Origin: Gonatopus flavifemur
Lineage: Eukaryota; Arthropoda; Insecta; Hymenoptera; Dryinidae
NCBI GenBank assembly: GCA_018340375.1
Contig: JAFFJZ010000004.1
Location: forward strand, 26,820,001-26,884,000
DNA length: 64,000 nucleotides
Direction of reading: 5' to 3'
Shown here: positions 37,501 through 49,587 of the stretch, piece after piece
Layout: the number at the start of each line of letters is the position of its first letter
How positions within the stretch are numbered: the first letter of the stretch is position 1
Position numbers and translations under genes: made by a program
The notes under the pieces: generated by a model
Database searches by the model: none
What the model was told of the DNA's origin: nothing
Seen by the model: only the letters and a program-made list of their open reading frames with translations

Positions 37501-38347
37501 ACAATCTGAAAATAGTGGTGAAATGTGATTAAAAGCATATTTGTACGTTCTATAAGAGAAAAAGCTTCATTTAAAGGCATTTCTAATTACATTCATCATC
37601 GAATTTCGAATAGACGATCATAATAATTATTGGAACATCTACCATACTTTCTTGTCCAAGTTATTCAATCTGAATTATTTATTGATTGTGCTCCTCTAAG
37701 GTCGATCCTTACAATTTCACCACAGTTTAAATATGCTTCGGTTCAGACACCCTGAAAGTCTTCAGTTCTCTTCTGTGTTCCTCCCAATTCCATTCAACGC
37801 AATTCAAAGCTTTTCATTATTCAAATCGATCCACTTGTCATCAAGATACCCATGAACTTACAGACATAATCATAGAAATTCGATTGGAACTTTCTCCCCT
37901 TGATAGATCACTGTTGATTGATTTCCACACAAAAATACTCCACAACCATTCATTTTTTTTGAAGACATTCCATGATTATTCAGTTCGACTTTGTGTTCGT
38001 CTTCCCAAATGTTGGAAATTCCGAAGAAGGATTCCAAGCATTGAATCTTCTGAACGGATGCTGAATCATGTATCAAAAGTTGAATCAAAATCACTTCAAT
38101 AGTTCTTAAGATTGCATGGACGGGCAAATAGCGTATGGATGAGATCAGTAGTCAAACTTAAATTCATTTCTCTTCTTGACATCGTTCCAACATTTATAAT
38201 TAACGTACATGAAACTGATCTTATTCAAGACAGTAATCAGTTATTGATTTGAGTGAAATTTTCATGAAATATTGAATTTTCATTGTTGAATATACGAGAT
38301 CTAAATAGTTTCATCAACAGGAGGAACAACAATCAATGATAAGCGAA
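37501..38347. other. Probably unique DNA, two overlapping open frames
   Basis: Frames at 37884-38102 (plus) and 37870-38127 (minus) overlap antisense to each other and neither begins with ATG. I cannot support either as a gene. Confidence 0.4.
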
Positions 38348-38760
38348 ACTGTAAAAAATAATCGGAATTTCCCTATAAGTAGCAACCGGAAAATTCCGAT
38401 CATGGGATAGGAAATCAATTTCCGGTGTATGTATATGAAATTTCCCATGAATTCAACTGAAAATTCCAAACTCTATGGGATTCTGACTATCATTTTACAG
38501 TGAATTTCCGGTGAAATATGGAAAATACGGGTAATTACTTCCGAACATTCATGTGGAGTTCCCCATAGAAATTTTTTACACTGAATTGGAAAGCAGAAAT
38601 TTACTGGAAAATGATAGGACAAATCCAATAAAGTTCGGAATATTCAGTCAAGTTCATGCGAAATTTCATATATATCTATCGGGAATCGATTTCCTATCAC
38701 ACGATCGAAATTTTCCGGTGCTGCGTATAGGAAAATTCCGATCCTTTTTTATAATGTATT
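38348..38760. mobile_element. Cluster of GGAATTTTCC-word MITEs
   Basis: A left end ctgtaaaaaat near 38348 pairs with attttacagtg ending at 38502. A second, inverted copy with the end cagtgtaaaaaatttctatggg (read on the minus strand from about 38594) overlaps it. The interiors share ggaaattcc, cctataggaa and tttcccatg words with the element at 38910. One copy appears inserted into another, and exact borders are uncertain. Confidence 0.55.
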
Positions 38761-38909
38761 CAAAGTAATTAAAATAACAGAGATGACATGAATTTTTGCA
38801 ATATTCATTCTCTCTTAATGCTATTTTAACATCACAGTAACATAATTCTAACCAAACATGATTTGGTAAAACTGCTGTAGTCATTCACGAATTTGTGTTA
38901 CCCGCACTA

Positions 38910-39162
38910 CACTGTAAAAAATGTCTATGGGAAAAACTCCTATATATTTATGTGAAGTAATTAACACGTACATGCATTAGAAATTCCCAGAACTTGTGCG
39001 GAAATTTGCTGTGAAATGTTGGGGGGAATCCCATAAAGTTTAGAATGTTCACATGAATTCATGGAAAATTTCAAATAAATGTACCAGAAATTGATTTCCC
39101 AATCAGTGATTGGATTTATCCGATTGATGTACATAGGAAAATTTCGATCATTTTTTGCAGTG
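38910..39162. mobile_element. CACTGTAAAAAAT MITE, TA target repeat
   Basis: Left end CACTGTAAAAAATG and right end CATTTTTTGCAGTG are inverted repeats flanked by TA (38908-38909 and 39163-39164). Interior words such as ataggaaaatttc and gggaatcc are shared with the neighbouring cluster. It is the best-preserved copy of this subfamily here. Confidence 0.85.
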
Positions 39163-39616
39163 TAGTGAAAAATTAGAAACTTGTGAGGGTTTTCCAAGTA
39201 TTTGGTGAGTTGGCTGGTCCCTCGCTTGCGCAAGCATTACGAATTCAAAATATCATGGTTGAAAATGCAAGATGAACAGGTTAGTTATATTTTTAGATCT
39301 TCCATTCTCGTGTCGATCACTTCTGGACCGATTCAGATTGTGGGGAGGGGAAAATTCGCACACATTTCCACGGAAAAGTTACAAAAGAACCATTCAATCT
39401 TATTATTCAAACCAAAAAGTTCAATGACTCATTTGAAAGGGAAGTCTGATTCTTCAGTAATGTGTTATCTCGGGAGCTGTGTAAAATTCCCTCGACATGA
39501 GAAATTCTTCAGAATAGTTTTCATTATATTGGGAAAACATTGACCGTTTCTCTTCAAAAACACCACGAATCACTAGATTGGATCAAACTGGATACGCATT
39601 GATAAAATTAAAAAAT
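39163..39616. other. Short unique spacer between MITEs
   Basis: A 113-codon plus-strand frame (39202-39543) lies here, not led by a convincing ATG context and without recognised motifs. Possibly chance. Confidence 0.35.
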
Positions 39617-40594
39617 CACTGTAAAAGAATTTCTCCGGAAAATTCCAGTACATTTACTGGAAGCAATCAACCTTTACATGTACCGGAAAATTTTAGCACA
39701 TTTGTACTGCAAAAATTCAGTACCAATGTTACGGAATTTCAGCATCAAAACTGGGAATTTTCTGAGCCTCAGTACTGGAATTTTTCAGAACACGAACTGG
39801 GCTTTTCCAGGCCATGTATTGGAAAATTAATGCGGAAAATATTCATAAAAATTGGAAAAAATTGCTCATACAAAGTGATTTTGCACGGTCCTGTTGTTTC
39901 AAGATGATTGAGGAACTTGATTATTTATATAGATGGACATGAAGTCATATTTATCTCACGGGATTTGAACCCGAATTTTTCTACCTGCCTAACCGATGAG
40001 CTGTAGCGCGACATGCTGGATGGCCAGCTTGGGTTAATCCATATGCTTCATATTTAGAATACACAAAGGAATAAGTCTTCGAAAAACCTCATATATCAAT
40101 TTTATTTGCTACAATTACAATCATTACTCAAACTTTCAATCAATAAATTTTTAATATAAAGACTTGGAATTTTTCCTGTCAGGAATGACGAAGTCCAATA
40201 GAAGTGGAAAATTTCAGTGCAACAGTGATTAAATTTCAGCATAACTGGAAAATTCCATCACACGACCTGAAAATTGCAGTTCAAAACCTGTATCCTTCCA
40301 GTATACAAACGATTAGGTTTTTTTTCTGAATCCGAAATTGTTTCCAAACCCTGATTGAGGGGATACTTTTTTCTGGTGCACAAGAACTGCAAAATTGTAG
40401 TACGAGCCAGTAAAATTTTCGCGAAATCATAGCAAAATCTCAGTACACAATCTCAAACTTGAAAATTCCAGTAGAAGGACTGAATTTTCAGTTACGTTTG
40501 GTAAATTTTCAGTGCCGTACCAACGAAATCTCTGTACATGTACTGGAATATCCATATCCAGGTGCACAGTAAATTTCCAATTTTTTTCACAGTG
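39617..40594. mobile_element. 978-bp CACTG element of GTACTGGAAAATT words
   Basis: Ends CACTGTAAAAGAATTT and AATTTTTTTCACAGTG are inverted and flanked by AT (39615-39616, 40595-40596). Both halves are built of degenerate repeats of tactggaaaatt, cagtac and ttttcagt in opposite orientations, so the whole folds back. A tRNA-like insertion sits near the centre. The 109-codon open frame at 39578-39907 consists of these repeated words. Confidence 0.82.
39954..40047 (-). mobile_element. 94-bp tRNA-like insertion between 9-bp direct repeats
   Basis: On the minus strand a 34-bp leader is followed by a shortened tRNA-like unit of about 60 nt. It has 7-bp acceptor-like ends (tgtcgcg...cgtgaga, allowing G:U), an A-box-like cagctcatcggttagg and a B box gggttcaaatccc. 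There is no room for a normal anticodon arm. The 9-bp repeat tcatattta flanks it (39945-39953 and 40048-40056). It is interpreted as a retroposed tRNA-like RNA or minimal SINE. A related head is at 34580-34625. Confidence 0.6.
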
Positions 40595-40994
40595 ATGCCT
40601 TGATTTATTCAACTACAGACAATCATACTAATGTGTAGAAACGGATTATGCACCTATTCAATTCTTGTAAATCGTTCTCATAAAAGAGTTATTTCTCTGG
40701 TGAAGCTTATGAAGTTTGTGATTCTTGAAAGATTTGTAGCTCAGTAACGTGAATTGATTTCGCCAGTTCCTCGATCCTCTAAGTGTGATGTATCAGTAAA
40801 TTCCCCTGTTTTCACGAGGTCTCTCACTCATGGAATTTATTTTAATGAATTTATCAACTCTAATTCCACATGGTACTTTATGTGTTTGTTGCAATCACAC
40901 GTTCATTTCACATTCAACTTGAGAATACAGTTGTTTTCTTGGCGTCAGTCATGGTATGACGTTTAGTCTGGATTCATGAAAGAAAGGAAATTAT
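40595..40994. other. A+T-rich DNA, nothing recognised
   Basis: Short unique spacer between two MITEs. Confidence 0.5.
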
Positions 40995-41176
40995 CACAGT
41001 AAAAAGTAAAACTTACTTTCATCCTGAATATCAGCTTACTCTAAGATGCAGCCGAAACTAGCCCTATTTTACTGAAAGTAAGCACCAAAAACAAATGCCG
41101 ACACAATGGAAAAGACTGAATTTCAGTCAAATTTCAAAGTAAGATGCAGCCACTTTCAATCGGACTTTTTACAGTG
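40995..41176. mobile_element. CACAGTAAAAAGT MITE, AT target repeat
   Basis: Ends CACAGTAAAAAGT and ACTTTTTACAGTG with AT on both sides (40993-40994, 41177-41178). The interior contains gatgcagccgaaactagccc. The same segment in reverse complement (gggctagttttggctgcatc) is in the MITE at 53751-53941, so two family members are present in the window. Confidence 0.88.
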
Positions 41177-41555
41177 ATGGAGAAGTCTTAAAAGTCATAG
41201 TCTTAGAAATCTTTTCTCCCAATTACGAGCAAAAACCAAGCATGTATAATAGTTCACCGTACGATGAATGCGCGGATACATTTAAAAAGAATTCAAATCA
41301 TCCGTTCATTTTTTTTATCTCCAATTAATATTCAAATGGATAGAAAAAATACTTGATTAGGTTTAAAACTCCTTTGTTTCAAATGGAATGGTTTGATTCG
41401 TATGAACTATTCAAATGAATGAAACCTATTATAGCGATTATCCAGCGCTTTTCGAAATCCTTGTGATGAAACCAGTTACGAGCCAGAAAGAGCCTTGGCA
41501 TAAATTGGTGTGGAGATGAAATTATCTCTGAATCCGTTGAAAAAAGGATTGATCA
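41177..41555. other. A+T-rich DNA, nothing recognised
   Basis: No feature supported. Confidence 0.5.
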
Positions 41556-42040
41556 ACTATTCGTTCTGGTGAAAATCGACGCTCGCAGGAAGCGAATATT
41601 GGAACAAATGAAGTTGCAAAAAGTTACAATCTGTGCTTTTCTGGTGCTTAGTTCGCTTCATTCGTTTCCCCAAATGGAAATTTTCGATGCCGCCAATGCT
41701 GAAAATAGAATGTAATTCGGCGCAATGTTGACAGGCAAGACCTGGCAATTTATCAGTACTCAATGTTGATTAACAACAAATATGATGTTGCACCAATGTC
41801 AGTGTCCAATGAATTTCAGTTGTCAGTCTATCATTGATTCACAACCCTACCAGGCTTGGCACTTGCTAGACTCACTCTTGATCTAAAATTGACTGAACGA
41901 TACATTCTATTGGAAGTGAGGATCATTTGAAACGTCATTAAATATTGCCACAAACTTTGGCCTAGTCTCGATAAAAATTAGTTTCCAATATAGCGCCGAT
42001 TATTGGCAATGGCATGGCTGAATATTGGTGTGCCCCTTAA
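41556..42040. repeat. Degenerate CAATGTT/TTGGCAA word island
   Basis: Words such as caatgtt, ttggcaa, gccaatg and aggcttggcac recur in both directions over about 480 bp. It is probably an eroded foldback element. No ends were identified. Confidence 0.35.
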
Positions 42041-42986
42041 TTTTAACGTTTAATAGCTGAATTGAATCGTGAATTTTTTCAAGTCGTCAGTGGGATATTA
42101 GCTGATTTACAATTTTTGAGTACAATTTTTTTTACATTAATCAACATCACATTAATAATTTGTCTAATCTTGAGGCAAATAGTTGATTATAAAAAATTTA
42201 ATTCCTATATTGCTGCATTTGATATTTTTGCTACGTTGCTGATTGAGTGTTTCTCGTGAGTAGTGAAAGATGTATACAAGGAATATAAGGCTCAAATAAT
42301 TCTCTGAAAGAAGTTTGAGATCATTATTGTAGCATAGTGTTTTTTTTTCCAGATGAAACGTGTTATCTGAAAACCATATTGTTAGCGTTACGTTCTCTTA
42401 CGTTCAATAAACGAACAAACTCCTTCAAACGATGCGATACCTAATTGAGCAAGTCTTCGTTCTGGGTTAATTATCAGGAAAGGAAGTTGAATTTAGTGGC
42501 ACCTTGATGCGCAAACTCTTTATCTGAACTCAGCGTGCTGAGCTTTAAGTAACATCTTTGGCCTCAAGATACTTGAACGATGGTTCATCGACCTCATTCC
42601 TTCACCATTTCATTAATTTGTAATTGAGAACACAAATGAAGAAACGGGAGCTTGTTACTGTCAGTTCTAAAATGCTGCAAAAACAACCCTTCTTCGGTTG
42701 ACTAACAATCTCCTATAAATATCGCCTTCCAGGGATACAATATAATTCTGTATTATTCACATTCCCTCTTATTTCGCTCTTCTATAATTCGTCATCTTAT
42801 GGTTCCGAGAGCTTTTTTTTCGATACATTGGTTGCTCGTTTTTCTTTTCAAAACCTCTTTCAGCGAAACGGTGGAAAGTTATTGCATAGCCCGTTTTGGT
42901 TGGTGGCAAACTTCAAGTTAGATCTTTTCCTCTTTCGTGATCACTTGTTTGGCATCATAGATACGAATCTCTCACGTACGACCCAC
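42041..42986. other. A+T-rich DNA, nothing recognised
   Basis: Short open frames (for example 42062-42259, hydrophobic) are what T-rich DNA yields by chance. Confidence 0.45.
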
Positions 42987-43175
42987 CTTTTCTTCTGGGA
43001 AGTCTGCCAGAGATTCTGTTTATAAACACCAAAAACAATAAAGACAAAACCGTCCCTCCGATAGTAGAAAAGTTTTCTATCGTCGTTTCATATCCTATTC
43101 TTTCTTTATTTTCTCTTTGTTCATCACGGAATCCAACCGCGTTTTTTGGGCGTGTCGCTTGTCCTGACAATTTGC
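42987..43175 (-). CDS. Candidate exon with a possible membrane segment
   Basis: On the minus strand a pyrimidine tract ending ctttttatcag precedes 43175. One frame stays open to an AAAAG|GTGGGT donor-like site at 42987, about 62 codons. The peptide has a charged start (RDEQRENKERIGYE), a hydrophobic stretch of about 15 residues (TVLSLLFLVFI) and a basic end. The frame lacks an ATG, so it would be an internal exon. There is no family match and no other exon was recognised nearby. Confidence 0.2.
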
Positions 43176-44897
43176 CTGATAAAAAGACTTCCTTTAGAAG
43201 TAACTTTCACGTATCAACCTTTTGTGGACGCATGTCAACATATTTAGAACTCATTTTTGACCTTCTCCTTCGAATATTTCAAATCCTTCCTGTATGAAAT
43301 AAGATGAAAAAGAATCATTGGGTATCAATGTATGAGTCCTGGTTATTCACGTGAAAAGAGTCCCAATATCCCAAGCGAAAATCATCTAGATTAAAGAAAG
43401 GATTCTTTGATATGATGATAAGAAATTTTTATCGAGATATTTCTCGCTCTTCAACACGTCCATCTAGATATGTAAAGGGGAAGGATGATGATCCCTTGTT
43501 GATATGCAAGATTTGATCTCAAATGAACGAACAAGAAAACCCATGCACAGAAAAAAATGTTTCATTACAAAATTTCATGATATGTTGAAAATGACAGATT
43601 TATTGTGAACGATGCTGTTGTGTTTCTTGTGAGACTCTAAACTGCGCTTCAGCTTTTATCATTGAATAATTGAATTCTTCACCACTGTATCAGTGATTGA
43701 AAAATTTTTAAAGACTTTCCCTCATTATTATTCACATGGTTGTTCCCGTCTAAAATAAATCGTGAGAGTTTGTAACGTTTATTCTTCTTTATCTATTTCC
43801 CAGCGTTTTTCCTTGCATATGTGATATAATTCAACAGTTATATCTTAGTGAATGTAGGAAGAAGAAAGCCATTTAAAAGTTCGATGGAAATTGAGATTAC
43901 AATTGTAATGTGGATATCAGGTGCATTTTTTTACACAGTCCTGTTACACTCACACTATCATCATGCTTATTATAGCAATACTCTCTGTTTATTCCAATAG
44001 TAATGTACAAAGGAAATTGAGGTACCAGAGTGGTCATGTAAAATCAACAATTGACGCAAAATCCACATGATATTTTTTTCCTGTGTGTGGGTATCATAAC
44101 ACATCAGGGTGTTTATTTTCTGATTCACTCCTTTTGGAAAATATAAGAATGTTTTGTTTCAATTGTACATTTTACTTGAGGGCCATGGAGTCCTTGAAGA
44201 AATGAGCGAAATTTTGCCACGCACTTTCTGAATAACTAAGGAATAAATACAATCTTCAAATCTGCCGTGATGAAGTACATTGCTAAAATTGAACTTTGGA
44301 TATGAAATTGAAACTGCAAACGATTCCTCAAAATCACGCCAACAATTATAAGCATATTAACCTCCAAATATGTCAATATCTTTCATAACTTGGTTCTGGA
44401 TGTTTAGGAATATGTTTGAGTTTTAAATTTATATTCAGAGAGTGATAGTGGTGCCCTTCTTTGTTGCATATTTAAAATTCGTTGCAATGATTGCTCAGTT
44501 GTTCAAAAACTATGTAGCAAAATTTCATCCTTTTGCTGATGCTCCATGGTCCTTGATTAACCGCCTCCACGAAGATGCGACATGGAAGCGGTGGAGGTGC
44601 TGTTAGGGTCTCTTCTCGTTTTCCAATTTTATCCGATCATGGGACACCGCGCTACATTAATAGAAAATGAAACTCAAACTAACAGCTGAAAGCTAACGAC
44701 CCACGATTTAACTCTTCACAGAAACATTTTATGAAAGAATTAGGTAGCCAGGGGACCTTGTTGAAAGTCGTCAAGATCAATTTTTTGGATGAAGAAAAAA
44801 AAACGAACGAACATATAGTTTGTTCGAAAGCTACACCGGTTGGTGACTAGATATTGGCTGCCAGTTTCAACTTCGTTGGAAAAGAATAAACGATATA
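43176..44897. other. A+T-rich DNA, nothing firm
   Basis: A cagggtgtttattttc word near 44107 resembles the ends at 49.1 kb, but no partner was found. There is no supportable gene. Confidence 0.45.
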
Positions 44898-45471
44898 CAG
44901 GGTGACCCAAGTCGGACAGATTATATTTGAGGAGCGTATTCTGCAGCAAAAATGCAACAACTTTTCTATTTGGCAAAATTTTTTTTGAGGCTTAGTTTTT
45001 GAGATATGAGCATTTTTAGATTTTTTTCAAATCCAAATCACTCAAAGGCGCTATGTGCTACAGACTTGAGCTTCACGCCATTCGCTGAGTTGGAAAACGG
45101 CGGATCTCTGGAAAAACAATTCAACTATCCTATCATTATTTGTTTCGGAGCTACAGCGATTCAAAGTTACTGAATGCTGATTGGCTAGAAGCCCAAAAAT
45201 TTCAAATCGCTGTAGCTCCGAAACAAATAATGATAGGATAGTTGAATTGTTTTTCCAGAGATCCGCCGTTTTCCAACTTAGCGAATGGCGTGAAGCTCAA
45301 GTCTGTAGCACATAGTGCCTTTGAGTGATTTGGATTTGAAAACAAATCTAAAAATGCTCATATCTCAAAAACTAAGCCTCAAAAAAAATTTTGCCAAATA
45401 GAAAAGTTGTTGCATTTTTGCTGCAGAATACGCTCCTCAAATATAATCTGTCCGACTTGGGTCACCCTGTA
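44898..45471. mobile_element. 573-bp near-perfect palindromic MITE (CAGGGTG ends)
   Basis: Left arm (44899-45161) and right arm (about 45206-45470) pair over about 263 bp with only three or four differences, around a spacer of about 44 bp. Both ends read TACAGGGTGACCC outward-in, consistent with CAGGGTG termini at a TA target as in Tc1/mariner-like MITEs. No coding capacity. The short open frames at its edges are incidental. Such high arm identity implies a recent origin or arm-to-arm gene conversion. A transcript through it would form one long dsRNA stem. Confidence 0.95.
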
Positions 45472-46131
45472 TGTGCTCGAGTTTTCTTAAGATTGATACC
45501 GTTTTATTTTGAAAGCAATCAGGAAATTTGTAAATATACAGTTACATGAAACTAAGGAAAAGCGATTGTTGAAAAATAATTCGAAACGTCGGCAAAGAAG
45601 TAAATTCGAGTACTTGGCAAAATACAGCAGGAATAAATCGACAACTCGTACAATCATACACGAAACTAGTTGCGAAAAACTTCCACCATATATCAGTCAG
45701 CACATTTGTAACTTGATTCATCTAGAAGCGGATCGTTCTATGTTTGCATGAAGTTGAATCCTTGGATCAGGCTCAAGTAATGGTATGAGAGCATGCGATG
45801 ACTCATTGTTTTATGAAGTCACATAAAGCACGAAATAATTGCATAGTGATGATAATAATAGATATAGATCTTATTGGATTGATATCCCGCGATACTTCGA
45901 AACCATCGTAATACGATATCATTTGTAAGAATCACCCTCTTTCGAGTAAATTTCCTGATGATGTTTCATCTTCTTTCTTCCTGATATCAACACCCAAGTA
46001 TGGTGATTTACTGAATTCGCTTACGTTGCACAGGAAACATTACATATACACCGTTCAATATGACGAATCATTAACTTTCTAGAGAAAGACATTCTTTTCA
46101 AAGGACATCCAAGGACACACAGTGAACAACA
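45472..46131. other. Unique DNA with a Lys/Arg-rich open frame
   Basis: An 80-codon basic frame (45509-45751) has no ATG at its start. Nothing recognised. Confidence 0.4.
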
Positions 46132-46341
46132 ATGATTGCGGCTCCGGATTATTCTCTCCTACATCGTGATGAAAGTAACGATCACATTCAAATTCTTTCC
46201 TCTGTATTTTATTATGAAGCAGAAACATTTTATGACCCGCTCAACAAACTCACTCTGAATGACTCACCTAAAGCACAATATGATGAATCGACAGGTTTTT
46301 TTATCATTAATGCATGTTATGATTTTTATAAAATCAGTTAG
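46132..46341 (+). CDS. Weak candidate ORF, 69 codons, good start context
   Basis: A real ATG in the context gaacaacaATG, close to the insect consensus, opens a frame beginning MIAAPDYSLLHRDE with a mixed, non-repetitive composition unlike simple A+T-rich translation. A donor-like ACAG|GTTTTT occurs at 46295, so it might be a first coding exon. It is not related to any family I know, and no poly(A) signal or promoter was found close by. Confidence 0.2.
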   Translation: MIAAPDYSLLHRDESNDHIQILSSVFYYEAETFYDPLNKLTLNDSPKAQYDESTGFFIINACYDFYKIS

Positions 46342-46474
46342 AAAATATAGTACGATATGAACACGTATGTAGTATGCGTTAGCATTGAATTCTGTAGTAT
46401 ACTTGAACCCGCACTCCATACATTACGTGAAGTTCTTTGTGAACTCTCCGTAAACTCTGCATAGTTCAGTCAAC

Positions 46475-46517
46475 AAAGAAAGAGCATTTTCCGCTAGGCA
46501 AGTAATGCTCTTTCTTT
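46475..46517. terminator. Perfect 14-bp hairpin, 15-nt loop
   Basis: aaagaaagagcatt (46475-46488) pairs with aatgctctttcttt (46504-46517). In a eukaryote this has no assumed terminator role; the label is used only because no better category exists. It may be a MITE remnant. Confidence 0.4.
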
Positions 46518-46799
46518 TCAATACGAGTCAATTAGACGGTGAAATCTGAAAGGAGTAAATGCTTATTCCGTTATTACGCACACAGATAAATTTATAGTGT
46601 TCTCACAGTTTCAAATGAGAAAGTGTGAGTTCCAGTACATTATACCGTTCGATATATCTAAGCATCGAATAATCCCTCCACAAACTACAGTAAACGGCTG
46701 TTGAGATTGTCATTGACATGATCCAAAGTCAGCGATATTTTTCCAAAAAAATCAATTAGATTGATTCTTTTGACTCCTCAACTGAGAAATAAAAACCTA

Positions 46800-47010
46800 T
46801 GTGGAAATTGAAACATGAACCTATACTGGCGCAGTACTGTTGTCAGTACGGACCAGTTTTTACGCCATTGTTAATCCAGTACTAAAATGATGAAAATTTC
46901 AATACGGCTACCCACGTAGAAATTCCGGTACTGAGCCGATGGTGACGAACGGATCGATACTGACAAGGTATGGGCCACCAACGGTTGTTTAAATACCATG
47001 CGAATAACCA
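46800..47010. repeat. CAGTACTGG-word island
   Basis: Degenerate words (tactggcgcagtactg, cagtacgg, ccagtac, ggtactgag) as in the element at 60976-61461; tactggcgcagta also occurs at 17041. Likely an eroded copy of that family. Confidence 0.5.
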
Positions 47011-49103
47011 AATGTACTCGGTAGCTCACATTGATTCCACGGTTTTTTCTCAAATGGGATAAATCCTATTGTATGTTTTTCTCAATTTTCATTTTGAGTT
47101 TTTATTACATTTTCATGGACTTGGCGCGATTTTTTCACCTTTTTGGGTTTGTTTTTATTGGGATTTTACTTGTTTTTCTGAATGTTACAATAATCCACAA
47201 TATCCACACCCTTCTTACAAAGATGTGTGGGAATGAAGATACGTAGGAATAAAGATATTTAATATTAATGATATTTCAGATGGCATTGATCACAATGATT
47301 TTTTTAGAGTGAACGTAAAGTAGTGATTACCAAAAAAATTTACATTTCATGGAACTTTTCCTGAAGAATTGATCTAGTTTCGCAAATGCCTATATAATTT
47401 TTTTGTTCATTTCTATGTTGCAGGTGAGGAGATGTTTGTTTTTAACTTGATCAAAAGACAGGAACGTGCATTCGTGTGATGGTATGTATCGTTTATCTTC
47501 CCTCTTATTCACTAAATGAGAGACGATTGAATTCGAAGTAACATTAATTCCAACCACTGCTTCATATTGAGGAAACATTTGTTCTTGATGGAAATCCATT
47601 GGTTCCTCATGTTTCGAGTAGTCAGGTTATAATTCAATCATGGTGCATGACTCTTGACATGTTGAATGGGAAACATAAACTTAATGAAATATATTCCATA
47701 ATGTATTGACTCGAAGCGATTGAGTACAGTGCATATTAGATTGCTTCGAGCCTTTTTCCTCAGCTTGGAAGTAGTTCGCTTATTAGATTAGACATTGCAA
47801 AGAAGCCTCATATAGTGGGATTTTTAACGTTTCCCCATGATGTCTTTTCACTCCCTTCCGGACGTACAATATAAGATCGAAGACTGAAGTGGTTCAGTGG
47901 AAATTCTTATATCATAAGGTTTCAATCGGGAGAAAGAGAGAACGAAAGAGGGAGAAAAAACAGAAGATTGATTGATTATGTTTCAAAATTTGACTCTCTC
48001 AGAAAAAATATCAGTTATGACACGTAATAGTAATTTAGTTGACTGTAATCGAACTAAAAAGAAAAACTCCGCATTCCAGAACCGTATTCTATTTCTGAGA
48101 TTTGCATCCAGCAGTTACAAAAAATTATTATCATATCAAGAAGAATATAATTGAATAAATTACAACTATCAAGATTCATTTTTGTACCGTTTATAATCGA
48201 GTCTAGGATCTCTCTCAGTGTAATTTACAAAAATTATTAAAATACAATAATGAATAATCAAATTTAGTAGTGGGTATTTTTGATTGAATTTCGAGTTCCC
48301 ATATATATACTCCTCACATATGTTCTTCACAACGCAAAGCGTTACAGAATATTCTCAGGATCGACTGGATCGACGGTTATTCGATTCCTACTGGAATTGA
48401 AATCACACGTCAGAATATCGTCCACCCACGGTTGCTAGATAGCGACGACCGTTGTCAACTGAAATTTCATCCAACATAAAGGTGCACGAGGAAGTAGATG
48501 CTTATACACAGGTTATTCATGTGTAGATGAAAGTAGGTACTGATTCTCGACATAGATATTCCATGTAGGTATTATCTGCTCCTTTCCTGTCCAGCTACCC
48601 TTTTTCCACGGTCCTCTTTGTTAGATTTCTTTTCGGATCAGCTTTGCGACCAAGATTTGGAAGCTAATAGACTTGCCATACCGTTTCCTTTATTGACTTT
48701 GTACAGAACTCAATATGAGTTGACTACAAGGTCAGTTTCAAATTGTTGAAATTTTATCTGTTTGCATCGGCCTTTCTCAATTAGAGATACTTATTTTCCA
48801 TTCAAGAATAGTCAATATTCCATCATTCTCTTCTTTCAACTATCTTTGGATAACTTAGGTCTTATCTTACTTCATGATCCATTGTGTTTCTCTCGGTGTA
48901 GAAGATTTCTTTTGCAAATAATCGTCTTTTATGTTCCAAGATAATTCTCGTTGAGATAATTTCTTCGTGATAGAAAAACTTCCCTAAGATCTGAATTTAA
49001 TCAAAACGATTTGAAAATTCAAAATTAAATTCTCAGAAGAGTTCTGGTTGAATAAATAAACATCGCTATAGAGAAATTGTTAATGTGGGATCGAGGAAAA
49101 TTA
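47011..49103. other. A+T-rich DNA, nothing firm
   Basis: T-rich hydrophobic frames (47031-47246) and a 58-codon ATG frame after a GA-rich leader (near 47978-48154) are not distinguishable from chance. A solitary MITE-like end (ctctctcagtg then TA) lies at 48209-48221. Confidence 0.4.
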
Positions 49104-49587
49104 CAGGGAGTGTTTTTTTCAACCCATTAATGCCCATGGCAAAACTACTTGGCCTACGGAAAAAGTAACTATTGAAAATATGATATCTAGTTGAGGAATA
49201 AACATCTACAGGAAAAAAAATATTCACAATGTATTTACACAATTATTGTTCCAAAAATTTGTTGGAAATAACAATTTATGTGAATAAAAACCCCGGAATC
49301 GTATTCTGCGGGAAATGTCATGCGAGGATCGGTGTTCCGTAAAATTTTTAGTTATTGCAATTTTTGTCAATAACAATCATAAACTATGGGATATCTAGTT
49401 GGAAAATGAACATCCATGGAAAAAAACATTTTCACAATTATTGTTTGAACAAATTGTAAAAACTTTTCTTCATCTTGTCATCTTTGAATTCCCCCTCAAG
49501 AATCCTACAAATAGCATAGATTCATTTTTCTCTACCTCTTCTAGATGCTGAGTCATTTGCCTGAAGCACTTAGAATAAAACACCCTG
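49104..49587. mobile_element. CAGGG-ended element with internal direct repeats
   Basis: Left end CAGGGAGTGTTTT and right end AAAACACCCTG are flanked by TA (49102-49103 and 49588-49589). Inside, a segment of about 75 bp starting atatctagttg and containing ttcacaat...attattgtt occurs twice in direct orientation (about 49181-49255 and 49389-49465). No open frame of note. Confidence 0.6.

Noticed and set aside
39578..39907. 109-codon plus-strand frame
   Set aside because: Made of degenerate tactggaaaatt words of the 39.6-kb MITE.
39954..40047. Functional tRNA gene
   Set aside because: Acceptor-like ends and T arm exist, but the unit is about 12 nt short of a tRNA and lacks an anticodon arm.
46475..46517. 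Transcription terminator
   Set aside because: Hairpin shape only; intrinsic termination is not expected in a eukaryotic nuclear genome and there is no gene end beside it.
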